Shown: positions 8,249 to 16,251 of the stretch, in pieces | How positions within the stretch are numbered: position 1 is the first letter of the stretch | Layout of the letters: every line of letters begins with the position of its first letter | Source of the DNA: Paenibacillus tritici | Lineage (GTDB): Bacteria; Bacillota; Bacilli; Paenibacillales; Paenibacillaceae | NCBI RefSeq assembly: GCF_013204885.1 | Contig: NZ_JABMKX010000004.1 | Span: 389,190 to 453,189 of the forward strand | Length of the DNA: 64,000 bases | Direction of reading: 5' to 3' | Made by a program: the position numbers and the translations under genes | The notes under the pieces: model-generated | Database searches by the model: none | What the model was told of the DNA's origin: nothing | What the model saw: the letters and a program-made list of their open reading frames with translations, nothing else

Positions 8249-8445
8249 GCTGGAATTAGTTGGATTTTCTCCACTTGCTAATGAATGAATGGACGCTGCC
8301 AAAACAGTAGTTGGATAAATGACACTTAAATTAGCATAATTTCCCCAAAGTAGCGAAACTGCCGCCAGTAGATGCTGTTTATCCACTTGCTTCCGTCTAT
8401 CTCTTAAAAATCGGCGGATTAAGATACGTTTTTCCACCTATTTAC
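8249..8445 (-). repeat. Dispersed ~195-bp element, copy 1 (inverted relative to copy at 25989)
   Basis: Read on the minus strand this segment matches 25989-26182 along its length, with near-identical blocks such as AACAGCATCTACTG, GTATCTTAAT, AATTTAAGTG and AAAATCCAACT. A GCAAGTGGANAAA motif recurs inside each copy. A 65-codon ORF (8240-8437) crosses it, but conservation between the copies is at DNA level and continues outside any shared frame. Confidence 0.75.
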
Positions 8446-8526
8446 TGTGAGAGCTGGAATACCCCGATGTTCTCTCATTAGCTTAGTTTGCAATCCCCCC
8501 GTTTGTTATCGCTTTCAAATTGATCA

Positions 8527-8555
8527 TTGCCAAATGTCTTGTTCTAATCTATACT
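8527..8555 (+). promoter_or_regulatory. Sigma-A promoter of iolCADE
   Basis: TTGCCA (8527-8532), a 17-base spacer and TATACT (8550-8555). The -10 box is identical to that of iolG-iolB. The start site should fall near 8562. Confidence 0.78.
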
Positions 8556-8569
8556 AAAGAGGAAAATTA

Positions 8570-8584
8570 GGTTAAGCGCTTACC
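8570..8584. promoter_or_regulatory. LacI-family operator, copy 2
   Basis: The same GGTTAAGCGCTTACC as at 4328, 15 bases after the -10 box. Occupancy would overlap the early transcribed region and block initiation or elongation. Confidence 0.82.
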
Positions 8585-8615
8585 CTCCCCCCACGAAAAA
8601 AGAAAATAACTTTCT

Positions 8616-8765
8616 GAGAAAGAACAACTGGCCAATTAATCAACTATTCAATCGACCAATCAACTAACCAAATAAGCAAACAAACGTTAAACAACCAACC
8701 AACCAACAACCAAGCAACAACCAACAACCAATCAACAACCAACCAATCAACCAACAACACGCGGT
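8616..8765 (+). other. C/A-rich, nearly G-free 5' leader of iolC
   Basis: Between the operator and iolC the message is composed largely of CAA, ACC and AAC runs; 8690-8760 is almost entirely A and C with a few T and G. Such RNA cannot fold on itself. The leader is about 250 nt long in total and no open frame with a start and ribosome binding site was found in it. Confidence 0.7.
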
Positions 8766-8810
8766 CACTCAACGACCTTATTCCCTAAGCTCGATCAAGG
8801 AGGCATCACT

Positions 8811-9821
8811 ATGAACGGTTTACAGTTCGACCCTACCCGGCAGATGGATCTAATCGCCGTTGGCCGGCTTTGTATAGATCTGAACGCCAATGAAACCGGG
8901 AGACCGATGGAAGAGACGATGACCTTCACCAAATATGTCGGCGGCTCTCCGGCTAATATTGTCATTGGTGCAGCGCGGCTGGGTATGCGCACCGGCTTCA
9001 TCGGCAAGATTGCCGATGACCAGATGGGCCGCTTCATCCGCAGCTATCTGCAGAAGGGCGGCATAGATGACAGTCAGGTCTGCGTCGACCGGACGGGTGC
9101 GGTGACGGGGCTGGCTTTTACAGAAATTAAAAGCCCGCAGGAATGCAGCATTCTCATGTACCGGGATCATGTGGCTGATCTCCTGCTGAAGCCGGAGGAA
9201 ATCTCGGAGGAGTACATCCGCAGCTCCAAAGCGCTGCTCATCTCCGGTACCGCTCTCGCGCAGAGCCCTTCCCGTGAAGCGGTGTTCCTGGCGCTGGAGT
9301 TCGCCCGCAAGCATGGGGTTACCGTGTTTTTTGATCTCGATTACCGGCCGTATACCTGGACATCAGCCGCTGAAACAGCGGTCTACTATAACCTCGCTGC
9401 CGAGAAAAGCCACTGCATCATCGGCACGCGCGAAGAATTCGACATGATGGAGAATCTGTATAATCTGGCTGGTGCCGATGATCAGGCAACGGCAGCCCGC
9501 TGGTTCGCGCATCAGGCGGAGCTGGTGGTCATCAAGCATGGCGGCAGCGGCTCGATCTCTTATACAGCGGATGGTCAGAGCCATAGAAGCGGTATTTTTC
9601 CGGCTAAGGTGCTGAAGACGTTCGGTGCAGGTGATTCGTATGCGTCAGCCTTCATCCACAGTCTGATGAACGGGCATAGTGTCAGCGAGGCGATGCGGCG
9701 CGGCAGTGCGTCGGCATCCATCGTCATCTCCCGCCATAGCTGCTCCGATGCCATGCCAACCCTCAATGAGCTGGAAGACTTCCTGCTCTCGAACGAGGAG
9801 ATTACATCAGGCGCACAATAA
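8811..9821 (+). CDS. iolC: 5-Dehydro-2-deoxygluconokinase (PfkB family)
   Basis: Phosphorylates 2-deoxy-5-keto-D-gluconate (DKG) to DKG-6-phosphate. PfkB signatures are the N-terminal [15 protein letters not shown] near residues 45-59 and the C-terminal anion-hole and catalytic-base motif [12 protein letters not shown] near residues 270-281. The 336-aa length is normal for IolC. AAGGAGG precedes the ATG. First gene of the iolCADE transcript. Confidence 0.92.
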   Translation: MNGLQFDPTRQMDLIAVGRLCIDLNANETGRPMEETMTFTKYVGGSPANIVIGAARLGMRTGFIGKIADDQMGRFIRSYLQKGGIDDSQVCVDRTGAVTGLAFTEIKSPQECSILMYRDHVADLLLKPEEISEEYIRSSKALLISGTALAQSPSREAVFLALEFARKHGVTVFFDLDYRPYTWTSAAETAVYYNLAAEKSHCIIGTREEFDMMENLYNLAGADDQATAARWFAHQAELVVIKHGGSGSISYTADGQSHRSGIFPAKVLKTFGAGDSYASAFIHSLMNGHSVSEAMRRGSASASIVISRHSCSDAMPTLNELEDFLLSNEEITSGAQ

Positions 9822-9931
9822 GCGCATATGCGGGGGACGGAAGGAACCGGCGGCGATTACACATTCAGGCAGCAGCAGAACAGACGGAATCATTACCAGC
9901 AGACATCAATAGAGCCGAAGGAGTGGACAGA

Positions 9932-11392
9932 ATGACAGTATCAACTGCACAAATACTGAAGAATTATATTGACGGACAATGGGTAGAAGCGGATACAGCG
10001 CAGACGGAGCAGGTAGTTAATCCGGCGACGGGTGAGGAGCTGGGCAGAGTTCCCCTGTCCTCGAGAGCCGATGTGGACCGGGCGGTGGCGGCGGCCAAGG
10101 CAGCTTTTGCCGGATGGTCCACCACACCGGTGCCGCGCAGGGCACGGATTCTGTTCAAATACCAGCAGCTGCTGGTCGAGAATTGGGAGCCGCTGGCGAA
10201 GATCATCACGCTGGAGAACGGCAAAAGCTTCAAAGAAGCTTACGGTGAAGTGCAGCGCGGCATCGAATGTGTAGAATTCGCGGCAGGCGCCCCGACGCTG
10301 ATGATGGGCCGGCAGCTGCCGGATATTGCGACTGGCATTGAGTCCGGTATGTACCGCTATCCGATAGGGGTGGTCGGCGGGATTACTCCGTTTAATTTTC
10401 CGATGATGGTGCCCTGCTGGATGTTCCCGCTGGCGATTGCCTGTGGCAACACCTTTGTGCTGAAGCCCTCGGAGCGTACACCGCTGCTGGCGGCACGCCT
10501 CGCTGAACTGCTGGAGGAAGCCGGACTGCCGAAGGGTGTGCTCAATGTGGTGAACGGTGCGCATGAGGTGGTGAACGGCCTGCTGGAGCATCCGGATGTG
10601 AAGGCGATTTCTTTTGTCGGATCGCAGCCGGTGGCGGAATATGTCTACAAAAAAGGAACAGACCACCTGAAACGCGTCCAGGCGCTGGCAGGAGCGAAGA
10701 ACCATTCCATCGTACTGGCGGACGCGAACCTGGAGGCTTCGGCTTCCCAGATTGTGAATGCGGCCTTCGGCTCTGCCGGGGAACGCTGTATGGCCTGTTC
10801 TGTGGTAACGGTGCAGGAGGAAGTGGCCGATGAGCTGATCTCCATCCTTTTGCGTGAATGCAACAGCATGACTATCGGGAATGGCCTGGCGGAGGATACG
10901 TTCCTTGGGCCGGTGATCCGGCAGGGGCATAAAGACCGGACGGTTGCCTACATTGAACAGGGGATCGCCGAAGGGGCGAAGCTGCTCAGGGATGGCCGGG
11001 AGGATGCTGCGGTGCAGGGAGCGGGTTATTTTATCGGGCCAACATTGTTCGACGGAGTGACGGAGGAGATGAAGATCTGGCAGGAGGAGGTCTTTGCGCC
11101 GGTGCTGTCGGTCATCCGGGTGAAGGATGTCGCCGAGGCGGTGGAGATTGCGAACCGCTCACGGTTTGCGAATGGAGCGTGTATCTTCACCAATGATGGC
11201 GGCAAAGTCCGCTACTTCCGCGAGCATATCGAATCCGGGATGCTGGGTGTGAATGTTGGCGTACCGGCACCGATGGCCTTCTTCCCGTTCTCGGGCTGGA
11301 AGGATTCATTCTACGGCGATCTTCATGCGAACGGAAGCGACGGGGTAGAATTCTATACGCGCAAAAAAGTGGTCACCGCCCGTTGGCAATAG
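9932..11392 (+). CDS. iolA: Methylmalonate-semialdehyde dehydrogenase (acylating)
   Basis: CoA-acylating aldehyde dehydrogenase that turns malonate semialdehyde, the end product of inositol cleavage, into acetyl-CoA and CO2 (also methylmalonate semialdehyde to propionyl-CoA). The ALDH fold is clear: [21 protein letters not shown], and the catalytic Cys in GERCMACS (about Cys286). The position usually held by the general-base Glu in hydrolytic ALDHs reads ALAGAKNH, as expected in the CoA-dependent MMSDH group. GAAGGAG lies 8 bases before the ATG at 9932; the upstream GTG overlaps that site. Length 486 aa is typical. Confidence 0.93.
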   Translation: MTVSTAQILKNYIDGQWVEADTAQTEQVVNPATGEELGRVPLSSRADVDRAVAAAKAAFAGWSTTPVPRRARILFKYQQLLVENWEPLAKIITLENGKSFKEAYGEVQRGIECVEFAAGAPTLMMGRQLPDIATGIESGMYRYPIGVVGGITPFNFPMMVPCWMFPLAIACGNTFVLKPSERTPLLAARLAELLEEAGLPKGVLNVVNGAHEVVNGLLEHPDVKAISFVGSQPVAEYVYKKGTDHLKRVQALAGAKNHSIVLADANLEASASQIVNAAFGSAGERCMACSVVTVQEEVADELISILLRECNSMTIGNGLAEDTFLGPVIRQGHKDRTVAYIEQGIAEGAKLLRDGREDAAVQGAGYFIGPTLFDGVTEEMKIWQEEVFAPVLSVIRVKDVAEAVEIANRSRFANGACIFTNDGGKVRYFREHIESGMLGVNVGVPAPMAFFPFSGWKDSFYGDLHANGSDGVEFYTRKKVVTARWQ

Positions 11393-11417
11393 GTTGAAGA
11401 TGAAGGGAGGACATCAG

Positions 11418-13427
11418 GTGGAACGGATCAAATTAACGACAGCGCAGGCGCTGGTTAAATTTCTGAATCAGCAATATGTCGATTTCGGCGGCGGGCCGGA
11501 ACGGTTCGTGCACGGTGTATTCACTGTGTTCGGACATGGCAATGTACTCGGACTCGGGCAGGCTTTGCAGGAAGCGCCGGGGGAACTGACGGTCTATCAG
11601 GGACGCAACGAGCAGGGAATGGTTCATGCGGCGACCGCGTTCGCCAAGCAGAGCCGCAGGCGGAAGATTATGGCCTGTACCGCTTCGGTAGGGCCGGGGG
11701 CGGCCAATATGCTGACGGCTGCCGCTACAGCGACGGCGAATCAGATTCCGGTGCTGCTGCTGCCGGGGGATACTTTTGCCACCCGCCAGCCGGACCCGGT
11801 GCTGCAGCAGATGGAGCATACTTACAATCTGTCGATCTCGGTTAACGACGCCTTCAAGGCCGTAAGCAAATACTGGGACCGGGTCTGCCGGCCTGAACAG
11901 CTGATGTCGGCTATGCTGAATGCAATGCGGGTGCTGACGGATCAGGCGGATACCGGGGCGGTAACCATCGCGCTGCCGCAGGATGTACAGGGGGAGGCTT
12001 GGGAGTATCCGCTTGATTTCTTCCGCAAAAGAGTTCACCGCGTCCTTCCCCGGCTTCCGCATCCGGCTGAGATCGCTGCTGCTGCCGAGCTGATTGCGGG
12101 CAAGCAGCGGCCGCTGCTGATCTGCGGCGGCGGTGTCCGGTACAGTGATGCCGGAGAGGCGCTGCGCGCTTTTGCAGAGAAATTCGCCATCCCGTTCGGA
12201 GAGACGCAGGCCGGAAAAAGCGCGGTCGCCAGCAGTTTCGAGTACAACCTCGGCGGTATCGGTGTCACCGGCAACGGCTGCGCCAACGCGCTGGCCCCGG
12301 AGGCTGATCTGGTGATCGGCGTCGGCACCCGGTTTACGGATTTCACCACAGCCTCGAAGAGTCTGTTCAGTCATCCAGAGGTGGAGTTCCTGACGCTCAA
12401 CGCCTCGCCTTATCACGCGGCTAAGCTGGATGCGCTGGCTGTTGTCTGCGATGCTGCAGAAGGATTGAACGCGTTAGCCGCAGCGCTGGAGGAGCGGGGA
12501 TACCGCTCAGCGTATACGGATGAGATTGCAGAGGCCAAGAAGGCTTGGGGCGCGGAGAGAGAACGTCTCGCCGGTGTAGAGTATCCGTGGAATGCCGGAG
12601 ATGAGCGAAGCTTGCAGGGTGGCATGACGGAAGGCGGCGTTAAGAAGGGTCAGGCTGATCGCGCAGCAGATTCTTTTATTCCAGAGGTGGCCGGTCATCT
12701 TGACGAGAAGCTCTCCGAGTATGCCGGGGTGCTGGGTACTTCGCTTACACAGACGCAAGTGCTGGCGATCATCAATGACACCATTCCACAGGACGCAATT
12801 GTTATTGGAGCCGCAGGAAGTCTTCCGGGAGACATGCAGCGGATGTGGAACTCGGAGGTGCCGGATACCTATCATATGGAATATGGATTCTCGTGTATGG
12901 GCTATGAAATCTCGGGTGCGCTGGGTATCAAAATAGCCGAGCCGCAGCGCGAGGTCTACGCGCTGGTCGGCGACGGCAGTTACCAGATGCTGCATTCCGA
13001 GCTGGTAACCAGCCTGCAGGAGAACCGCAAGATCAACGTCATTCTGCTGGACAATGCAGGCTTCGGGTGCATTAATAACCTGCAGATGGAGCAGGGAATG
13101 GACAGCATGGCGACGGAATTCCGTCACCGGGGTGCGGACGGCCAGCTCAGCGGTGAACTGATGCGTATCGACTATGCCGCGAGCGCTGCCGGTTATGGGG
13201 TTCAGACCTTCCGCGCGGCCACAGCCGGGGAGCTTCAGGCTGCTCTGGCGGCGGCCCGGAAGTCGGAACGCTCTACGCTGATCGACATCAAGGTGCTGCC
13301 CAAGACGATGACCCATGGCTATGGGGCCTGGTGGAATGTGGGTGTAGCTGAAGTATCCGGCAGTGAGGCAGTGCAGGCAGCCTACGCGCAAAAATCCAAC
13401 GAACTGAAGAAGGCCCGCAGCTACTGA
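11418..13427 (+). CDS. iolD: 3D-(3,5/4)-trihydroxycyclohexane-1,2-dione hydrolase
   Basis: Thiamine-diphosphate enzyme that opens the cyclohexane ring of the IolE product to give 5-deoxy-glucuronate. The N terminus [17 protein letters not shown] is characteristic of IolD. The PYR domain (catalytic Glu region [13 protein letters not shown]), a central domain, and a PP domain with the [12 protein letters not shown] diphosphate motif near residues 518-529 are in order. The GTG at 11418 is chosen because AAGGGAGG sits 7 bases upstream and because family proteins begin at this point; earlier TTG/ATG codons give extra residues before the ribosome site. 669 aa is slightly longer than usual; a hydrophilic insertion is visible near residues 395-420. 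Confidence 0.92.
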   Translation: MERIKLTTAQALVKFLNQQYVDFGGGPERFVHGVFTVFGHGNVLGLGQALQEAPGELTVYQGRNEQGMVHAATAFAKQSRRRKIMACTASVGPGAANMLTAAATATANQIPVLLLPGDTFATRQPDPVLQQMEHTYNLSISVNDAFKAVSKYWDRVCRPEQLMSAMLNAMRVLTDQADTGAVTIALPQDVQGEAWEYPLDFFRKRVHRVLPRLPHPAEIAAAAELIAGKQRPLLICGGGVRYSDAGEALRAFAEKFAIPFGETQAGKSAVASSFEYNLGGIGVTGNGCANALAPEADLVIGVGTRFTDFTTASKSLFSHPEVEFLTLNASPYHAAKLDALAVVCDAAEGLNALAAALEERGYRSAYTDEIAEAKKAWGAERERLAGVEYPWNAGDERSLQGGMTEGGVKKGQADRAADSFIPEVAGHLDEKLSEYAGVLGTSLTQTQVLAIINDTIPQDAIVIGAAGSLPGDMQRMWNSEVPDTYHMEYGFSCMGYEISGALGIKIAEPQREVYALVGDGSYQMLHSELVTSLQENRKINVILLDNAGFGCINNLQMEQGMDSMATEFRHRGADGQLSGELMRIDYAASAAGYGVQTFRAATAGELQAALAAARKSERSTLIDIKVLPKTMTHGYGAWWNVGVAEVSGSEAVQAAYAQKSNELKKARSY

Positions 13428-13485
13428 GGGTGCATGATGAAGATGAAGCCTGCCATACTTGGGATTGTGGAAGGGGAAGAACAAG

Positions 13486-14385
13486 ATGATGTTCCGAGAA
13501 CATGCCGTCCGGCTGGCCATTGCTCCGATCGCCTGGACGAATGATGATATGCCTGAGCTTGGGCAGGGTAATACCTTCGAGCAGTGCATCAGCGAAATGG
13601 CGCTTGCCGGGTATCAGGGCAGTGAGGTGGGCAATAAATACCCGCGCTCCCCGGCGGTGCTGCGCCGGGCCTTGGAGCTGCGCGGTCTGGAGATCGCCAG
13701 TGCCTGGTTCAGTGCGTATCTGACGGTACGTCCGTATGAGGAGACGGCAGAAGCTTTTTGCATACACCGTGATTTCCTGCATGAGATGGGCGCCAAAGTC
13801 ATTGTAGTGTCCGAACAGGGACGGAGCATTCAGGGGCAGATGGATACGCCGCTGTTCGCTGAGAAACCGGTATTTGACGATCAGGAGTGGGCGGCGCTTG
13901 CGGCTGGTCTGGGCGGACTGGGGCGGCTGGCGGCTGAGAAGGGCATGACACTGGTGTATCACCATCATATGGGGACCGGTGTGCAGACGGCTGCGGAAAT
14001 CACCCGACTCATGGAGCTTACCGACCCTGGTGAAGTGTCGCTGCTGTACGATACGGGGCATCTGGCCTTCTCCGGTGAGAACCCGCTGGAGGTGCTGCGT
14101 GGGCATCTGCCGCGGATCAGGCATGTGCATCTGAAGGACATCCGGCCGGAAGTGGTCCGGCAGGTGACTGCGGAGAAGCTGAGCTTCCTCCAGGCGGTAA
14201 AAGCTGGAGCGTTCACTGTCCCGGGGGATGGCTGTATTGCGTTCGGGGAGATTTTTGCCGAGCTGGCTGCCTCGCCTTATACGGGATGGTTCGTCGTCGA
14301 AGCGGAGCAGGACCCGGCGCTGGCCGACCCGCTGGAATATGCCATCAAGGCACGGCGTTATATCCGGGAACTCAGCGGTTTATAG
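13486..14385 (+). CDS. iolE: Inosose dehydratase (2-keto-myo-inositol dehydratase)
   Basis: Dehydrates scyllo-inosose to the trihydroxycyclohexanedione used by IolD. It is a xylose-isomerase-like TIM barrel; [15 protein letters not shown] at the N terminus is typical of IolE, and metal ligands are suggested by [12 protein letters not shown] near residue 165, [12 protein letters not shown] near residue 190 and HVHLKDI near residue 215. AAGGGGAAG precedes tandem ATG codons at 13486 and 13489. It is the last gene before the operon terminator. No IolJ aldolase, IolI isomerase or inositol transporter is present in the window, so those must be encoded elsewhere or replaced. Confidence 0.9.
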   Translation: MMFREHAVRLAIAPIAWTNDDMPELGQGNTFEQCISEMALAGYQGSEVGNKYPRSPAVLRRALELRGLEIASAWFSAYLTVRPYEETAEAFCIHRDFLHEMGAKVIVVSEQGRSIQGQMDTPLFAEKPVFDDQEWAALAAGLGGLGRLAAEKGMTLVYHHHMGTGVQTAAEITRLMELTDPGEVSLLYDTGHLAFSGENPLEVLRGHLPRIRHVHLKDIRPEVVRQVTAEKLSFLQAVKAGAFTVPGDGCIAFGEIFAELAASPYTGWFVVEAEQDPALADPLEYAIKARRYIRELSGL

Positions 14386-14438
14386 CAGTTTATAAGTCAT
14401 ATAGGTGGCAGCCTTTATGGCGGATGGGTGAGAGAATG

Positions 14439-14477
14439 CGGGGGTACACGGCTGCGGCTGTGTGTACTCCGCTTTTT
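14439..14477 (+). terminator. Terminator of iolCADE
   Basis: GCGGGGGTACAC pairs with GTGTACTCCGC (one mismatch) around a GC-rich loop, followed by TTTTT. Confidence 0.85.
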
Positions 14478-14485
14478 CATGGATT

Positions 14486-14511
14486 CCCAGCGTATCGCCT
14501 ACTTCCAGCCG
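14486..14511 (-). repeat. Inverted partial unit of the 51-bp repeat
   Basis: CAGCGTATCGCCTACTTCCA is the exact reverse complement of part of the backbone used in the array that begins 90 bases downstream. It places an inverted fragment between the iol terminator and the array. Confidence 0.8.
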
Positions 14512-14599
14512 CCACCTAGCCGCCTACCCCACCTTCAGACGGGTGAAGTTATCCTTCCGCATCTTCGTGCAGTCCCCCTCAACCACCAATCTGTTGGAA

Positions 14600-15211
14600 G
14601 TGGGCGATACGCTGGAAGGAAAGGAATAAATCCCTCTGAGTTTGCTAGAAGTGGGCGATACGCTGGGAGGAGAGGGATAAATGCCTCTGAGTTTGCTGGA
14701 AGTAGGCGATACGCTGGAAGGAGAGGGATAAATCCCTCTGAATAAGCTAGAAGTGGGCGATACGCTGGGAGGAGAGGGATAAATCCCTCTGAATTAGCTA
14801 GAAGTGGGTGATACGCTGGGAGGAGAGGGATAAATCCCTCTGAATTAGCTGGAAGTAGGCGATACGCTAGAAGGAGAGGGATAAATCCCTCTGAATTTGT
14901 TGGAAGTGGGCGATACGCTGGGAGGAGAGGGATAAATCCCTCTGAATTAGCTGGAAGTAGGCGATACGCTAGAAGGAGAGGGATAAATCCCTCTGAATTT
15001 GTTGGAAGTGGGCGATACGCTGGGAGGAGAGGGATAAATCCCTCTGAATAAGCTGGAAGTAGGCGATACGCTGGAAGGAGAGGGATAAATCCCTCTGAGT
15101 TTGCTGGAAGTGGGCGATACGCTGGGAGGAGAGGGATAAATCCCTCTGAGTTTGCTAGAAGTGGGCGATACGCTGGAAGGAGAGGGATAAATCCCTTTGA
15201 GTTTGCTAGAA
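14600..15211. repeat. 51-bp tandem array, locus 1, hairpin type A (12 units)
   Basis: Units begin at 14600, 14651, 14702 and every 51 bases up to 15161, with no insertion or deletion. Each has the backbone GTGGGCGATACGCTGG, then a hairpin AGAGGGAT-AA-ATCCCTCT (unit positions 21-38), then GAATTAGCTGGAA. Differences are substitutions only, mainly in the GGAAG/GGGAG and AGCTGG/TGCTAG segments. Because 51 is a multiple of three, stop-free frames run through the array (14535-15239, minus strand), giving a 17-residue periodic sequence that I regard as an artefact. Confidence 0.95.
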
Positions 15212-15595
15212 GTGGGCGGGAGGCGCACCTGAGGAGCAAAAGTGCACCTCATTCCGCCAAAAGTCGGCGGGAGGCGTAACTGAGGAGCAGAAGTGCACCT
15301 CAATCCGCCAAAAGTCGGCGGGAGGCGTAGATGAGGAGCAAAAGTGCACCTCAATCCGCCCAAAGTCGGCGGGAGGTGGAAATGAGGAGCAAAAGTGCAC
15401 CTCAATCTCCCGGAAGTCGGCGGTAGGCGTAGATGAGGAGCAAAAGTGCACCTCAATCTCCCCGAAGTCGGCGGGAGGCGTAACTGAGGAGCAGAAGTGC
15501 ACCTCAATCTCCCGGAAGTCGGCGGGAGGTGGAAATGAAGAGCAGAAGTGCACCTCATTCCACCGAAAGTCGGAGGTAGACGGGAAGGAGTGGGT
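15212..15595. repeat. 51-bp tandem array, locus 1, hairpin type B (7 units plus a partial)
   Basis: The register of the type A array continues unbroken: units start at 15212, 15263, 15314, 15365, 15416, 15467 and 15518, with a decayed unit at 15569. The backbone becomes GTCGGCGGGAGGCG and the hairpin slot now holds GAGGAGCA-AAAG-TGCACCTC, an eight-pair stem with one A-A mismatch and an AAAG loop, centred at the same unit position as the type A hairpin. The first unit (15212) keeps the type A prefix GTGGGCGG. Confidence 0.95.
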
Positions 15596-15880
15596 GAGAA
15601 ATTACATTTTTAAGGGGAACGCCCTCCATCCCTTCCGTCACTCGCCGCCACATCCCGGTCCCCGCCGCAGATCCCTTTAGGCTATATAAATGTACATGTA
15701 AGTTTATGAATTTCGTGACTCCAGAGAATGTTAGGCCGCCGGCTGCTGCCCTAATAATCTATATAACTCCATCGTTTCTGCTGGTATTTGCCCACCGGAT
15801 GTTTCCACATATATCCACACCAAGTGTGCTTAACCCAAGCAGGCGGGGCATATGAGGCTGGCGGGGAAGGAAGCTGTGGC
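15596..15880. other. Intergenic, nothing recognised
   Basis: No gene, clear promoter or repeat was found between the end of the 51-bp array and the promoter of the membrane AraC gene. Short ORFs here lack ribosome binding sites. Confidence 0.6.
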
Positions 15881-15897
15881 GAGTTGACTTTATCTGG

Positions 15898-15928
15898 TTG
15901 GCTGGACCGGGAGTGCGTATGCTATAAT
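15898..15928 (+). promoter_or_regulatory. Likely extended -10 promoter for the membrane AraC gene
   Basis: TGCTATAAT (15920-15928) is an extended -10 element. A weak -35 (TTGGCT, 15898-15903) lies 19 bases upstream. A better -35 hexamer, TTGACT at 15884, is too far away to pair with it. Confidence 0.5.
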
Positions 15929-15963
15929 GGCAGGAATTCGCACAGAGTTATACTCCTACCGCT

Positions 15964-16124
15964 GCATCAGAGTTACTATAATGCCAGCATCAGAACACCT
16001 ATAATCGCTGCATCAGAGTTACTATAATGCCAGCATCAGAACACCTATGGCCGCTGCATCAGAGTTACTATAATGTCAGCATCAGAGTTACTATAATTCC
16101 TGCATCACAATATCTTTAATCACT
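15964..16124. repeat. 23-bp tandem array carrying TATAAT in most units
   Basis: Seven units at exact 23-base spacing (15964, 15987, 16010, 16033, 16056, 16079, 16102). Two sub-types alternate at first, one with GAGTTACTATAATG and one with GAACACCTATAATC after the shared GCATCA. A degenerate unit precedes (15940) and another follows. The array lies between the promoter and the start of the membrane AraC gene. Confidence 0.85.
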
Positions 16125-16251
16125 ACAGCAGAATGTGTATGCCCCTCAGCAGAATGTCTGCATTGGCAGCAGCTTCGTTCTGGGCGGTGTTTGTGTTAGA
16201 GCGGCCGGACTGCGGCCTGGTATATTGAATGGTTGTGGAGGAGGTTGTCTA

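Noticed and set aside
11433..12416. 327-codon minus-strand ORF inside iolD
   Set aside because: Antisense to a clear ThDP enzyme; shadow of GC-rich codon use.
14535..15558. Minus-strand ORFs with 17-residue repeats
   Set aside because: Two overlapping frames are open over the same array, with no ribosome site; the conserved feature is the nucleotide hairpin, not a protein.
14600..15595. CRISPR array
   Set aside because: The whole 51-base unit is repeated, with no unique spacers and no cas genes in the window.
15788..16027. 79-codon ORF before the membrane AraC gene
   Set aside because: Runs into the 23-bp repeats; no ribosome site and no recognisable protein features.
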